Notes: generated by a model from the letters alone, not told the origin. Positions 1-5,850 are shown, numbered from the stretch's first letter. The stretch is 10,983 nt of DNA from JBFMDH01 sp044868105 (GCA_044868105.1 JBIOWC010000238.1:1-10983); one strand, 5' to 3'. Program-made: numbers and translations.

Positions 1-54
1 GTGACGTGTCAGTCTGAGTAACCTCCGGCTAGAGCGTTCAGTACGCAATTGGGC
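1..54 (-). repeat. Partial attC site cut by the window edge
   Basis: This stretch lies directly 3' of the first gene, where its attC is expected. It ends in ATTGGGC (48-54), one base away from a GTTRRRY box. The bases before it loosely follow the right arms of other sites (a GAGTAAC/AAGAAAC-like stretch, then GCGTTCAGTACGCA against GCTCCGGTTGACGCG). The other half is outside the window, so pairing cannot be tested. Confidence 0.4.
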
Positions 55-64
55 CCCACGGGCA

Positions 65-574
65 TTAATCGGAACCACCGTCCTGAGATTTCCGATTGAA
101 CTCTGTCTGCAGCATCTGTTGGAAGCCGGTACCGCGTCTCCAGATCACCTGATTGGCGAGCTCAGTAATTCGCCACCCGCTGGCCTCCAAGCGCAGGTGC
201 CCGGTTAGCACCCCACCTGCGAGAAAGTAGTTATCGTTTGGATCGGCGTTTGGATCACCGTGGCCCTCAGCCCAAAGGTGCATGGCAACCAAGTTCGCCC
301 GGAACTCAGCTGAAGTGTCATTTTTTAGGGTGATGATGAAGCCGCTGGTGAGATGCTGGGTGGCTCGGAAACGGCTTAAGCTATGGCTATGGCTATCGCC
401 AATTTCTTGTGGTCCTGTCGTGACCGCTCCATTGGGCCGCACGATTTTTGCAGTATCTGCAAAAATCTGACGCATTGTGGTGACAGCAAATTGCTTCTGA
501 TCTAAAGCGGCAAAGTAGCGATTAATAATCTCGGTTATCGCAGCCGTATGCACGAGTTTTTCCTGGTCATTCAT
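65..574 (-). CDS. SnoaL-like (NTF2-fold) domain protein
   Basis: A 169-residue cytoplasmic protein without signal peptide or membrane segment. It has the layout of the SnoaL-like/NTF2 superfamily: an N-terminal helix pair (about 1-30, containing ITEIINRYFAALD), a short acidic turn with FAD/TAKI (38-44), a central RFRATQHLTSGF stretch (69-79), and long C-terminal strands ending in GHLRLEASGWRITELANQ (125-142). Members of this fold are small enzymes or ligand binders (isomerases, dehydratases, polyketide cyclases), so the substrate cannot be inferred. The start at 574 was chosen because GAGGAAGGG (584-592) lies 9 nt upstream; an in-frame ATG at 583 sits directly against that Shine-Dalgarno sequence. 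A still longer reading from a TTG at 643 would begin inside the neighbouring attC and is unlikely. The leader between attC and ATG is 63 nt. Confidence 0.8.
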   Translation of the reverse strand: MNDQEKLVHTAAITEIINRYFAALDQKQFAVTTMRQIFADTAKIVRPNGAVTTGPQEIGDSHSHSLSRFRATQHLTSGFIITLKNDTSAEFRANLVAMHLWAEGHGDPNADPNDNYFLAGGVLTGHLRLEASGWRITELANQVIWRRGTGFQQMLQTEFNRKSQDGGSD

Positions 575-583
575 GTTTCCCAT

Positions 584-592
584 CCCTTCCTC
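584..592 (-). promoter_or_regulatory. Ribosome binding site that fixes the SnoaL-like gene start
   Basis: GAGGAAGGG on the minus strand lies 9 nt before the ATG at 574. It touches the alternative in-frame ATG at 583, which therefore cannot use it. Confidence 0.65.
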
Positions 593-637
593 TATCGGTA
601 TTTCTGCGCTGTGCGAAGCAAGGAGTATTGATGTGCC

Positions 638-723
638 GCCCAACGCCCGGCATCACCGGCGCCCGCCTTCAACCTGCCTGAGAGGCGCGCTACTGGGGCA
701 TCGGGTGCCTGCCGTTGTTATGC
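638..723 (-). repeat. attC site of the DUF1579-like cassette
   Basis: The boxes are GCCCAAC (638-644) and GTTATGC (717-723). On the minus strand this reads R'' GCATAAC and R' GTTGGGC. Inner arms CGGCA-CACC (from 648) and GGTG-TGCCG (to 714) pair with bulged bases between the blocks, as expected for an IntI-type folded site. The length is 86 bp. Confidence 0.8.
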
Positions 724-744
724 CGCCTATGGCTGTGGCGTACG

Positions 745-1359
745 TCAACGCCGTCGGGTGTAAACATACTCAAAAGCGAGAAACTCTTTGGGGGTTTCTC
801 CTGCCTGTGGCGTCAGGTAAAGCTGGACTACCTGCCTGTTGTTTTTGATCTCTCCAACTGTAAGCCGATAGGTGAAGGCGACATTTCTGGCATCTCCCCA
901 CTGCGGCGCTACAAAACGGCCTCCATTAAGCCTTATTCCGTCCTGCCCCGGGATGCTTTGCTCGCCTGTTTTGTCGCTCCTTTCATTCATCATCTGGGGG
1001 GCGCGGCTATCGAGCGAGAAATACTCGTATTGCTGGTTGACGGCGTTGTAATTGAAGTAGGCGATTCGTATGAATGACGCCTTCGCGGATTTATCCACTG
1101 GCTCCATCATCTCTTCCACAAAGCCGCCGGCCACCAAACGGCGGCGGGCCACAGCCGGCGGTAGATTGATCGCCTCGGCGCCAAAGCCCGGCCACATACG
1201 CTGGCGGACTTTCCAGGTTCCAACCATCTGCCGTATCAGAGTTGGGGCGGAGTCCTTGCTGGGCGCCTTCTGGGCAGACCCAGAGCCCCAAGCTATACAG
1301 CAAATGCTATAAGCCGCCACGAACAAGAGAATGCGTACAATCCGGCTAACTGGTCTCAT
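745..1359 (-). CDS. Secreted DUF1579-like protein
   Basis: A 204-residue protein with an N-terminal signal peptide (positive MRPVSRIVR, hydrophobic core 10-24, likely cleavage near 26-29). The mature part resembles the DUF1579 family of small beta-barrel proteins of unknown function. It has MVGTWKVRQRMWPG (45-58), RRRLVAGGFVEEMM (72-85) matching the usual 'R-hLGGrfv-E' stretch, and YFNYNAVNQQYEYFSLDS (101-118) matching the 'Y-N-D-Y---DS' strand pair. The family is usually found outside the cytoplasm and its ligand is unknown. The start at 1359 is preferred over an ATG at 1365, because AGGAG (1369-1373) is 9 nt from the former but only 3 nt from the latter. The leader is 41 nt. Confidence 0.78.
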   Translation of the reverse strand: MRPVSRIVRILLFVAAYSICCIAWGSGSAQKAPSKDSAPTLIRQMVGTWKVRQRMWPGFGAEAINLPPAVARRRLVAGGFVEEMMEPVDKSAKASFIRIAYFNYNAVNQQYEYFSLDSRAPQMMNERSDKTGEQSIPGQDGIRLNGGRFVAPQWGDARNVAFTYRLTVGEIKNNRQVVQLYLTPQAGETPKEFLAFEYVYTRRR

Positions 1360-1400
1360 GGTCATATACTCCTATCGACGAATTGGGCGCGTACTTAGCG

Positions 1401-1492
1401 GCCTAACGCCCGGCATCAGCGGGCGCGCGCGCCGCACTGACGAAATGTTAAGAAACTTGCTTCGCACGCTCCGGTTGACGCGATTGTTAGGC
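1401..1492 (-). repeat. attC site of the decayed esterase cassette
   Basis: Perfect boxes GCCTAAC (1401-1407) and GTTAGGC (1486-1492). The inner arms around CAGCGGGCGCGC and GCACGCTCCGGTTGA pair with wobble and a bulged base. It belongs to the commonest arm type in this array: CGGCATCAGCGGG on the left, TAAGAAACTTGCTT in the middle and GCTCCGGTTGACGCG on the right. The length is 92 bp. Confidence 0.93.
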
Positions 1493-1537
1493 CGCGCCTT
1501 GCGGAACCTTCGCCTGCCAGCCTTTAGGTCTCACAAT

Positions 1538-2002
1538 TTAATTCGATCCTGTAGGTGTCGTGCTTTCCCTGATTCCATATTGATTTAGAAGTGTCTTTAG
1601 ACCAGGGGCTATTCCACCTTGCCAATTAATCTCTTCATATCCGCCGTTGAACTCCTTGTAATCAACTGGGTAGCCCTTTGCTTGTAAAACGTCGCGTAGG
1701 TGTCGGCTAACTGCTAACCAGGTGACACCCTAGGAATCACCTGATGGTGTATTCTCAAGCAGCCCGACTAATGGTGTACCTTGCTTAGTTATCTCCCGCC
1801 AGAAATCCTCAAGGGTCGAAGGATGGCCAGCCTCTAGTTGCTTCTTCAATGTAGCAAGGCGAGGGCTCACAAAGCGATTCTCGATTTCCTTCTGCGCTGC
1901 TGTATAGCTGGAGAAGGGGAAGGCAAGTACAGCTACCGTAATAGGGTTAATGAGGATAGGCTTGACCTTTCGGCGAACGTTAATGACTCTTGATAGTCGC
2001 AT
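1538..2002 (-). pseudogene. Decayed enterochelin-esterase-like (PF00756-type) gene with core deletion and internal TAG
   Basis: The reading frame opens at ATG 2002 (Shine-Dalgarno AGGGGAG at 2011-2017, 8 nt spacing) and encodes a signal-peptide-like start. Next comes SPRLATLKKQLEAG (46-59) and FWREITKQGTPLVG (67-80), which I recognise as the N terminus of secreted Fes/IroE-like esterases. A TAG at 1730-1732 stops it after residue 90. The same frame then continues for 63 codons to TAA at 1538-1540, reading SRHLRDVLQAKGYPVDYKEF, NGGYEEINWQGG and APGL, which is the C terminus of the same family. The roughly 200-plus residues between, including the GxSxG nucleophile and catalytic Asp, are absent. 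The usual GGH catalytic His position reads GGY. I infer one large in-frame deletion plus a nonsense codon. A 90-residue product could still be made, but it cannot be an esterase. Confidence 0.72.
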
Positions 2003-2099
2003 AGGCTGAACTCCCCTCTTAGTCTATGGTGAAGATGTTGCTAACCAGTTGTTTATTGATTGGCAATATCCAGCCTCAAGCCGTGATCGAATTTGCGCG

Positions 2100-2197
2100 G
2101 CCTAACGCTTGAGTTGACGCTGCGGCGCGAATCAAAGCCCCCCTCCGCTGCACCCAGCCAGTTGAGAAACACGCTCCGGGCCAACTATTTGTTCGGT
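2100..2197 (-). repeat. attC site of the 2185-2643 cassette
   Basis: Left box GCCTAAC (2100-2106). The right box GTTCGGT (2191-2197) is degenerate. Arm pairing is weaker than at other sites (AGTTG near 2112 with CAACT at 2182-2186). The stop codon of the gene (2185-2187) falls inside the R''/L'' side of the site. The length is 98 bp. Confidence 0.7.
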
Positions 2198-2643
2198 TGC
2201 GTTTCGAGTTTGCGGAATTCCTCAATGTGGTGCACAGAGGCTCCGGCGATAGTATAGAGAGTCGTCTTCTCTATGCGTAGCAACAGCGTTCTCTCGCTAC
2301 CTCCGTCATCTACTGTAGCGATTATGCCTTCGCCGATCTGCTTCCCGGATTCGTCTAACCAGTCCTGCCGACCGTTGATTCGTCGTGCCACCTTCAGTTG
2401 TCGAGCGAGCGCTTTCTTCGCTTTGGCGGTCGAGGTGTAGGTTACCAGGTTGACCCGCAAAGTTGAGCCATCGGAAGCTGTGTAAGTCGAAGCCGCCCAA
2501 AACGGGCCGAAGAAGTGAGATGCCAGTTTGAAAGTGAGTTTCTCAGGCTGCTGAGCGGCGACGGCAAAGCGCAGGTCGGCGATGGCTACGACCACGATCG
2601 AGAGCATCAGAGCACTGGTGAAAAGAGTTGCGTTTATTTTCAT
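2185..2643 (-). CDS. Secreted protein of unknown function
   Basis: A 152-residue protein starting MKINATLF, with a clear signal peptide: hydrophobic 7-22, probable cleavage after AVAA at 27-30. The mature part has no motif that I recognise. It contains an aromatic patch HFFGPFWAASTY (43-54), a lysine-rich helix STAKAKKALARQLKVARR (71-88) and a C-terminal beta-rich section (105-137) ending in HHIEEFRKLE. The start is chosen because the signal peptide begins here. A longer in-frame reading to 2751 runs through the neighbouring attC and is rejected. Only 8 nt separate the ATG from the upstream attC (2652), and no Shine-Dalgarno fits in that space, so initiation must use attC sequence or be leader-poor. 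The TAG stop lies inside its own attC. Confidence 0.72.
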   Translation of the reverse strand: MKINATLFTSALMLSIVVVAIADLRFAVAAQQPEKLTFKLASHFFGPFWAASTYTASDGSTLRVNLVTYTSTAKAKKALARQLKVARRINGRQDWLDESGKQIGEGIIATVDDGGSERTLLLRIEKTTLYTIAGASVHHIEEFRKLETQPNK

Positions 2644-2651
2644 GCGAAGCA

Positions 2652-2708
2652 ACCGAACGTTCCGGTTCAGCGGCAGCGCGGAGCGCCGTCCGCTGCAACC
2701 GGTTGTGA
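2652..2708 (-). repeat. Short attC site of the VOC cassette
   Basis: The left box is ACCGAAC (2652-2658) and the right box is a degenerate GTTGTGA (2702-2708). The arms are very clear: CCGGTTCAGCGG (2662-2673) pairs with CCGCTGCAACCGG (2690-2702), leaving C2696 bulged (a G on the minus strand). An inner CGGC/GCCG stem extends it. At about 57 bp it is the shortest and most compact site here, and its arms are unlike those of its neighbours. Confidence 0.8.
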
Positions 2709-2784
2709 TACGCCAATGAAGGCCTCCCAACCGGCAGAACGCCGGCCTCAAGGCAAGGGCTTTCTGCGCCTGGCCGGGAACGCT

Positions 2785-3222
2785 TTACCCGAGCTCCTCG
2801 GCGAGCCCGATGAGAAGTCCTTCGGGGCCGCGGATGTAACAGAGCCGATACGCGTCTTCGTACTGGACCACTTCGCCGACGAGCTGCGCGCCGTGCTTGC
2901 GGAGCCTCGCGAGCGTCTCGTCGATGTCGTCCACCGTGAACATGGCGCGTAGATAGCCGAGAGCGTTCACCGGGGCGTTCCGGTGATCGGCGACTGCAGG
3001 CGGGGTGATAAATCGCGAGATTTCGAGCCGGCTGTGACCATCGGGGGTGACCATCATGGCAATCTCGACACGCTGGGAGCCCAGTCCAGTGACGCGCCCG
3101 GCCCATTCTCCTTCGACCGTGGCTCGCCCTTCGAGCTTGAGGCCCAGCTCGGCAAAAAAAGAGATGGCGACATCGAGGGATTCTACCACGATGCCGACGT
3201 TGTCCATTCGCTTAAGCGTCAT
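2785..3222 (-). CDS. VOC-superfamily (glyoxalase/bleomycin-resistance fold) protein
   Basis: A 145-residue cytoplasmic protein with two beta-alpha-beta-beta-beta modules. Module 1 starts DNVGIVVESLDVAISFFAEL (7-26) and ends RLEISRF (65-71). Module 2 starts at LRAMFTVDDIDETLARLRKH (91-110) and ends YRLCYIRGPEGLLIGLAEEL (125-144). This is the vicinal oxygen chelate fold shared by glyoxalase I, extradiol dioxygenases and bleomycin-binding proteins. Of the four usual metal positions, the two glutamates are present (E67 and E142), but the first His position is Asn8 and the His expected at the start of module 2 is missing. Metal-dependent catalysis is therefore doubtful, and the substrate is unknown. 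The start at 3222 has GAGAAG (3230-3235) 7 nt upstream. The coding sequence looks more GC-rich than the next genes to the right. Confidence 0.85.
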   Translation of the reverse strand: MTLKRMDNVGIVVESLDVAISFFAELGLKLEGRATVEGEWAGRVTGLGSQRVEIAMMVTPDGHSRLEISRFITPPAVADHRNAPVNALGYLRAMFTVDDIDETLARLRKHGAQLVGEVVQYEDAYRLCYIRGPEGLLIGLAEELG

Positions 3223-3274
3223 ACTATTTCTTCTCGTTTTTGACCGGAAAAGTCCGGCATTTGCGATTCACATG

Positions 3275-3357
3275 GCGTAACGCTGCGGTTGACCGGGCGC
3301 GATAAGCATTGATTGAATGAGAGCCGTTGGGCCGGCGCTCCGGTCGAATCGCTAAAC
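3275..3357 (-). repeat. attC site of the TIMP-like cassette, R'' box decayed
   Basis: Left box GCGTAAC (3275-3281). The arms TTGACCGGGCGC (from 3289) and GCGCTCCGGTCGA (to 3347) pair with one extra base on the right arm. The expected right box is replaced by GCTAAAC (3351-3357), with no GTT. Bases 3289-3353 match the attC at 4602-4688 over 62 of 65 positions. Confidence 0.75.
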
Positions 3358-3360
3358 CCC

Positions 3361-3909
3361 TTAGCGCTTGCTCCTTTTTGCTTCGCCTTGTAGCTTCCGG
3401 TTTCTCATTACCAAAAACACGGTTGCTATGATAATCAATCCTGACCATCCGCCTACGGCGGCAATAACCCATTTTCTTTGGGCTCGGTTCGTAGTGGCAA
3501 GCTCAGCCAGCGCCTTCTCTAAATTTGGTTGCCTAGTTGTGTTCAATAGCCTTGTCCCTGAACACGAGCCGACATAAAGTTGACCGTTATATTTATGCGC
3601 ATAAACCATGAAGATGCCGTTTTGCTCAAAACGATAGTCACAATCAGTTCCATGGCTTGCAATGGAGATTTTATCTCTCGGTTCACCCTGTAATAAGCCC
3701 TTGAATTTTAATAAGCTCTCGACCTCAAAGGTGACTTGCAGCGATGGATCAGAAGAATCACTCTGAACCACTTTGCCAATAAATACGGCGTCCGCAGAGT
3801 CATAACTCTCCGATGTAGTTCGCTCTACACAATCACAGGCCAAGGAACTCTGAGTCAGGATTAAAGTCAGTGTGATCAAGCTGACAGCAAAGATGGTAAT
3901 TTTTTTCAT
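3361..3909 (-). CDS. Secreted, C-terminally anchored protein with TIMP/netrin-like N terminus
   Basis: A 182-residue protein. A signal peptide (MKKITIFAVSLITLTLILTQ, then SSLA) is followed by mature N-terminal Cys-Asp-Cys (25-27). The sequence continues DSADAVFIGKVVQ (37-49), strands VTFEVESLLKFKG (59-71), TDCDYRF (88-94), GIFMVYA (98-104) and VGSCSGTRLL (113-122). A mature N-terminal CxC followed by an OB-fold-like strand order and two more cysteines (90, 116) is the pattern of TIMP/netrin-like domains. In animal TIMPs that N-terminal Cys chelates a metalloprotease zinc; whether bacterial versions inhibit proteases is not established. A transmembrane helix (147-168) with a basic tail (RNRKLQGEAKRSKR) should leave the domain outside the membrane. 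AGAAGGT (3917-3923) lies 7 nt before the ATG. The TAA (3361-3363) begins 3 bp beyond the attC. Confidence 0.72.
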   Translation of the reverse strand: MKKITIFAVSLITLTLILTQSSLACDCVERTTSESYDSADAVFIGKVVQSDSSDPSLQVTFEVESLLKFKGLLQGEPRDKISIASHGTDCDYRFEQNGIFMVYAHKYNGQLYVGSCSGTRLLNTTRQPNLEKALAELATTNRAQRKWVIAAVGGWSGLIIIATVFLVMRNRKLQGEAKRSKR

Positions 3910-3934
3910 GGGAATTACCTTCTTAATTTCATTT

Positions 3935-4027
3935 GCCTAACGACCAGCATCAGGGGGCGCGCGAACGGCACCCAAAGTAACCATAAGAAACTTGCTTTGC
4001 AAGCTCCAGTTCACGCCATTGTTAGGC
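3935..4027 (-). repeat. attC site of the 4052-4555 cassette
   Basis: Perfect boxes GCCTAAC (3935-3941) and GTTAGGC (4021-4027). The arm type is that of the site at 1401-1492. The central part contains a small perfect hairpin, CTTGC-TTT-GCAAG. The length is 93 bp. Confidence 0.92.
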
Positions 4028-4051
4028 CTCCTGGAATTGAGCTACTCAAGC

Positions 4052-4555
4052 CTAATGAGTTTTGATTCTCCGAAGCCTTACTTTTTTTGGCAAATGGTAT
4101 TCCCCCTTAGACCAATCCACCTTCATTATTCTCCAGATTAGCTGCCCTCGTTCCAGTGTTAGTCTCACCGTGACTTTTGCACCATGCCCGCTTTCTATCT
4201 CGAACTCCGCGGTGCTGCCCTTCACCACGGCAATGAAAGATCCTTCATCCGTTCTACTGGCGAAATGCATCGCACTGCCGAACTCACCGCTCAGCTTGTC
4301 ACCCTTCTGGGTGATTTCTAGGGTGAGCTCCTCATAGGGGTCTTTTTTGGGATCAAATCCTTGCGGTACAAAGGCCTGATCCGGTTTGGATAAAAAATAT
4401 TGCCAAACCCATTTGCCTGCAAAACTCTTAGCATTTTTGCGTGTTTGTGCTTTAACTGGTTCCGCAGGATTTAGAAAAGGGCATACCAGGAAAGCAAGTA
4501 ATAGGGTTGGGGCGAGCCTTTTAAACAGGTGATTATTGGGAATTGCAAGCTTCAT
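4052..4555 (-). CDS. Secreted protein of unknown function
   Basis: A 167-residue protein with a signal peptide: basic MKLAIPNNHLFKR, hydrophobic 14-29, cleavage probably after VKA at 34-36. The mature domain looks like a small beta barrel: FAGKWVWQYFLS (45-56), EELTLEITQKGDKLSGEFG (75-93), a run of alternating strands FIAVVKGSTAEFEIES (107-122), and KVTVRLTLERGQLIWRIMK (127-145). The 'GKW' start and the 'L-I-Q-G--L-G' strand recall lipocalin-like or DUF1579-like extracellular domains, but I do not recognise a named family. The start at 4555 is preferred over ATG 4576, because GAGAGGT (4562-4568) precedes it by 6 nt and the signal peptide starts there. Confidence 0.72.
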   Translation of the reverse strand: MKLAIPNNHLFKRLAPTLLLAFLVCPFLNPAEPVKAQTRKNAKSFAGKWVWQYFLSKPDQAFVPQGFDPKKDPYEELTLEITQKGDKLSGEFGSAMHFASRTDEGSFIAVVKGSTAEFEIESGHGAKVTVRLTLERGQLIWRIMKVDWSKGEYHLPKKVRLRRIKTH

Positions 4556-4561
4556 AGTCTT

Positions 4562-4568
4562 ACCTCTC
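4562..4568 (-). promoter_or_regulatory. Ribosome binding site that fixes the 4555 start
   Basis: GAGAGGT on the minus strand lies 6 nt before the ATG at 4555 and inside the reading frame that would begin at 4576. This argues for the shorter, signal-peptide-first product. Confidence 0.6.
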
Positions 4569-4601
4569 AGGCGCATTCGATGCAGAACTGGGCGTTTGGA
4601 T

Positions 4602-4688
4602 GCCTAACGCCTTGATTGACCGGGCGCGATAAGCATTGATTGCATGGGAGCCCTTGGGCCGGCGCTCCGGTCGAATCGCTGATTAGAC
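4602..4688 (-). repeat. attC site of the small membrane-protein cassette
   Basis: Left box GCCTAAC (4602-4608). The right box ATTAGAC (4682-4688) has A in place of the first G. Arms TTGACCGGGCGC and GCGCTCCGGTCGA pair with one extra base. Bases 4616-4680 are nearly identical to the site at 3275-3357. Confidence 0.85.
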
Positions 4689-4759
4689 GCGGCTTGCACG
4701 ACCGAGTCCTCTCCCTGAGAATATAAACCAATCGCTACTCTGGTACTAAACTAATAAGA

Positions 4760-5020
4760 TTATTTTGCCATCGGTACTTTTGGGTTTAACCGTTTCTCAT
4801 AATTTTGTGCGTAGCCCCTAGCGCAAATAATACTGAGAGCAATGCCGCCAATTAACATAGATAGATAAGCAACTCCGTTTCCACGTTCGCATTCCTCAGT
4901 AGGATTGAGAGGGTACGAATGTTGGTAGACCGGATAGATAAGAAAATATAAAAGGTAAGCGCAGAACGCCCCGGCGAGGAACCCTATTAATGCAGCGAAT
5001 GCTGTGAACACGTATTTCAT
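4760..5020 (-). CDS. Small two-helix membrane protein
   Basis: An 86-residue protein with two hydrophobic segments: residues about 4-30 (VFTAFAALIGFLAGAFCAYL onward) and about 50-67 (VAYLSMLIGGIALSIICA). They are joined by a polar loop holding ECERGNG (43-49). The C terminus is basic and polar (NYEKRLNPKVPMAK). The first segment could be an uncleaved signal anchor. No family is recognised. The gene is visibly more AT-rich than the VOC and dioxygenase genes, which suggests a separate origin. There is no clear Shine-Dalgarno before ATG 5020. The 98-nt leader is one of the longer ones and holds an inverted repeat and a promoter-like pair of hexamers. Confidence 0.65.
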   Translation of the reverse strand: MKYVFTAFAALIGFLAGAFCAYLLYFLIYPVYQHSYPLNPTEECERGNGVAYLSMLIGGIALSIICARGYAQNYEKRLNPKVPMAK

Positions 5021-5047
5021 ATTTAACTGAGACTTTTGATGCTTTGT

Positions 5048-5075
5048 ATAGTAAGGAAGATGGATCCCTTCTCAA
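5048..5075 (-). promoter_or_regulatory. Possible sigma-70-like promoter in the leader of the 4760-5020 gene
   Basis: On the minus strand, TTGAGA (5070-5075; five of six to TTGACA) is followed after 16 nt by TACTAT (5048-5053; four of six to TATAAT), about 28 nt before the ATG. It is a weak match that could occur by chance, but it fits a leader that is otherwise unexplained. Confidence 0.25.
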
Positions 5076-5092
5076 AGCCTCTGGTTACTCAT

Positions 5093-5119
5093 CGCTCAAT
5101 CCCAGTAAGCGATTGAGCG
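5093..5119. repeat. Perfect 9-bp inverted repeat next to an attC R' box
   Basis: CGCTCAATC (5093-5101) and GATTGAGCG (5111-5119) are perfect complements with a 9-nt loop. The last base is the first base of the attC box GTCTAAC at 5119-5125. No T-tract follows on either strand, so it does not look like an intrinsic terminator. It could be an operator or an RNA hairpin at the start of the cassette. Confidence 0.55.
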
Positions 5120-5210
5120 TCTAACGCCGCGTTCAGCAGGGCCGCGAACGGCACTCAAACAATGCCTGAGAACTGCGCGGCGCAGCCTCCGCTGCAAGGC
5201 TTGGTTAGGC
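5119..5210 (-). repeat. attC site of the SM-like cassette
   Basis: Boxes GTCTAAC (5119-5125) and GTTAGGC (5204-5210). Arms TTCAGCAGG and CCTCCGCTGCAA pair as TT-CAGC-AGG, leaving a bulged C on the right arm (G on the minus strand) and two unpaired bases further in. The length is 92 bp. Confidence 0.92.
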
Positions 5211-5247
5211 GCGCTGTCGCCAGTGATTTAATCTGCGCATCTTAATT

Positions 5248-5730
5248 TCACTTCTTTGCCTGATAAACTAGCACCCGCTTCTTCCCGCCATTGACCGCCC
5301 AGCCGATTAAAGCCCCAACCCCCGCGAATACAGCTCCTATCAAGACTATTGACGCAGGCTGCGACAAATCACCCGCCCCATCTGAGGAGAACACTCCGCT
5401 GGCGACGCCTAGTCCCCCACCTATTGCAGCCCCTATCGCCATCGCCCTGTCGTGCGTTTTTGGAACTTGCCGATATATTCGGTATAGGTCCTCACGATCT
5501 ACCACAGTATCACCCTTTCCGCCCGACACAGATAACCCGGAGTCGCTTACACTCCTCAGCCTTCCGTTAATGCTTTTACCGTCCTTGAGTTTTATGGTCA
5601 ACTCATTGCCGGCCTGGAGTGCTTGAACATCACTCCAGGTACCTATCGACGGATCGGAGGTTTTTTGCGCAAAGATTATTGATTGTTGCGCAACCAGTAT
5701 AACCACAAGCCATGTCACTGCTTTCCTCAT
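5248..5730 (-). CDS. Secreted SM-like / glycine-zipper protein
   Basis: A 160-residue protein with a signal peptide (MRKAVTWLVVILVAQQSIIFAQ, cleavage near 21). The mature N-terminal half, SIGTWSDVQALQAGNELTIK (28-47) followed by LKDGKSINGRL (48-58), looks like a small SM-like barrel: 'V-LKDG-S-NG-L--VSDS-LSV' then VVDREDLYRIYR (76-87). The C-terminal half is a glycine zipper, AIGAAIGGGLGVASGVF (98-114) and IGAVFAGVGALIGWAVNGG (131-149), predicted to insert into or pack in a membrane. It ends KKRVLVYQAKK. Proteins with this layout are, from memory, frequent in Acidobacteriota genomes as uncharacterised exported proteins. AAGGAG (5737-5742) lies 6 nt before the ATG. The 120-nt leader carries a strong palindrome at 5762-5783. 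Confidence 0.75.
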   Translation of the reverse strand: MRKAVTWLVVILVAQQSIIFAQKTSDPSIGTWSDVQALQAGNELTIKLKDGKSINGRLRSVSDSGLSVSGGKGDTVVDREDLYRIYRQVPKTHDRAMAIGAAIGGGLGVASGVFSSDGAGDLSQPASIVLIGAVFAGVGALIGWAVNGGKKRVLVYQAKK

Positions 5731-5761
5731 AGTAGTCTCCTTCTCTCAATGATTTTCCGAC

Positions 5762-5783
5762 TGTAATCCAGATCTAGATTACA
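5762..5783. promoter_or_regulatory. 22-bp near-perfect palindrome, operator-like
   Basis: TGTAATC (5762-5768) and GATTACA (5777-5783) flank a central AGATCT palindrome (5770-5775). Only the pair 5769/5776 is mismatched. It lies 31 nt upstream of the ATG of the SM-like gene and outside both attC sites. Its form fits a dimeric repressor or activator site. No regulator is visible in the window, and the sequence is not one I can assign to a known factor. Confidence 0.5.
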
Positions 5784-5850
5784 TCAAGTGCTTCGAACAA
5801 TGAGCTAAGGTTGTGACACTTCGTAAACTGCCACAAAGTAGAAGCTAGCG

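Noticed and set aside
575..643. Longer start (TTG 643) for the SnoaL-like gene, and similarly TTG 9902 for the PhyH gene
   Set aside because: Both TTG codons lie within attC boxes. A well-placed ribosome binding site or ATG occurs further in.
2543..3106. Minus-strand frame overlapping the VOC gene and the attC at 2652-2708
   Set aside because: It is out of frame with the VOC gene, very arginine-rich, and includes a translated attC stretch (RTALRAAAEPER), a typical by-product of cassette arrays.
3244..3257. CCGGA-aaag-TCCGG hairpin as an intrinsic terminator
   Set aside because: The stem has only 5 bp and no adjacent T-run in the right position on either strand; it lies in a gene leader.
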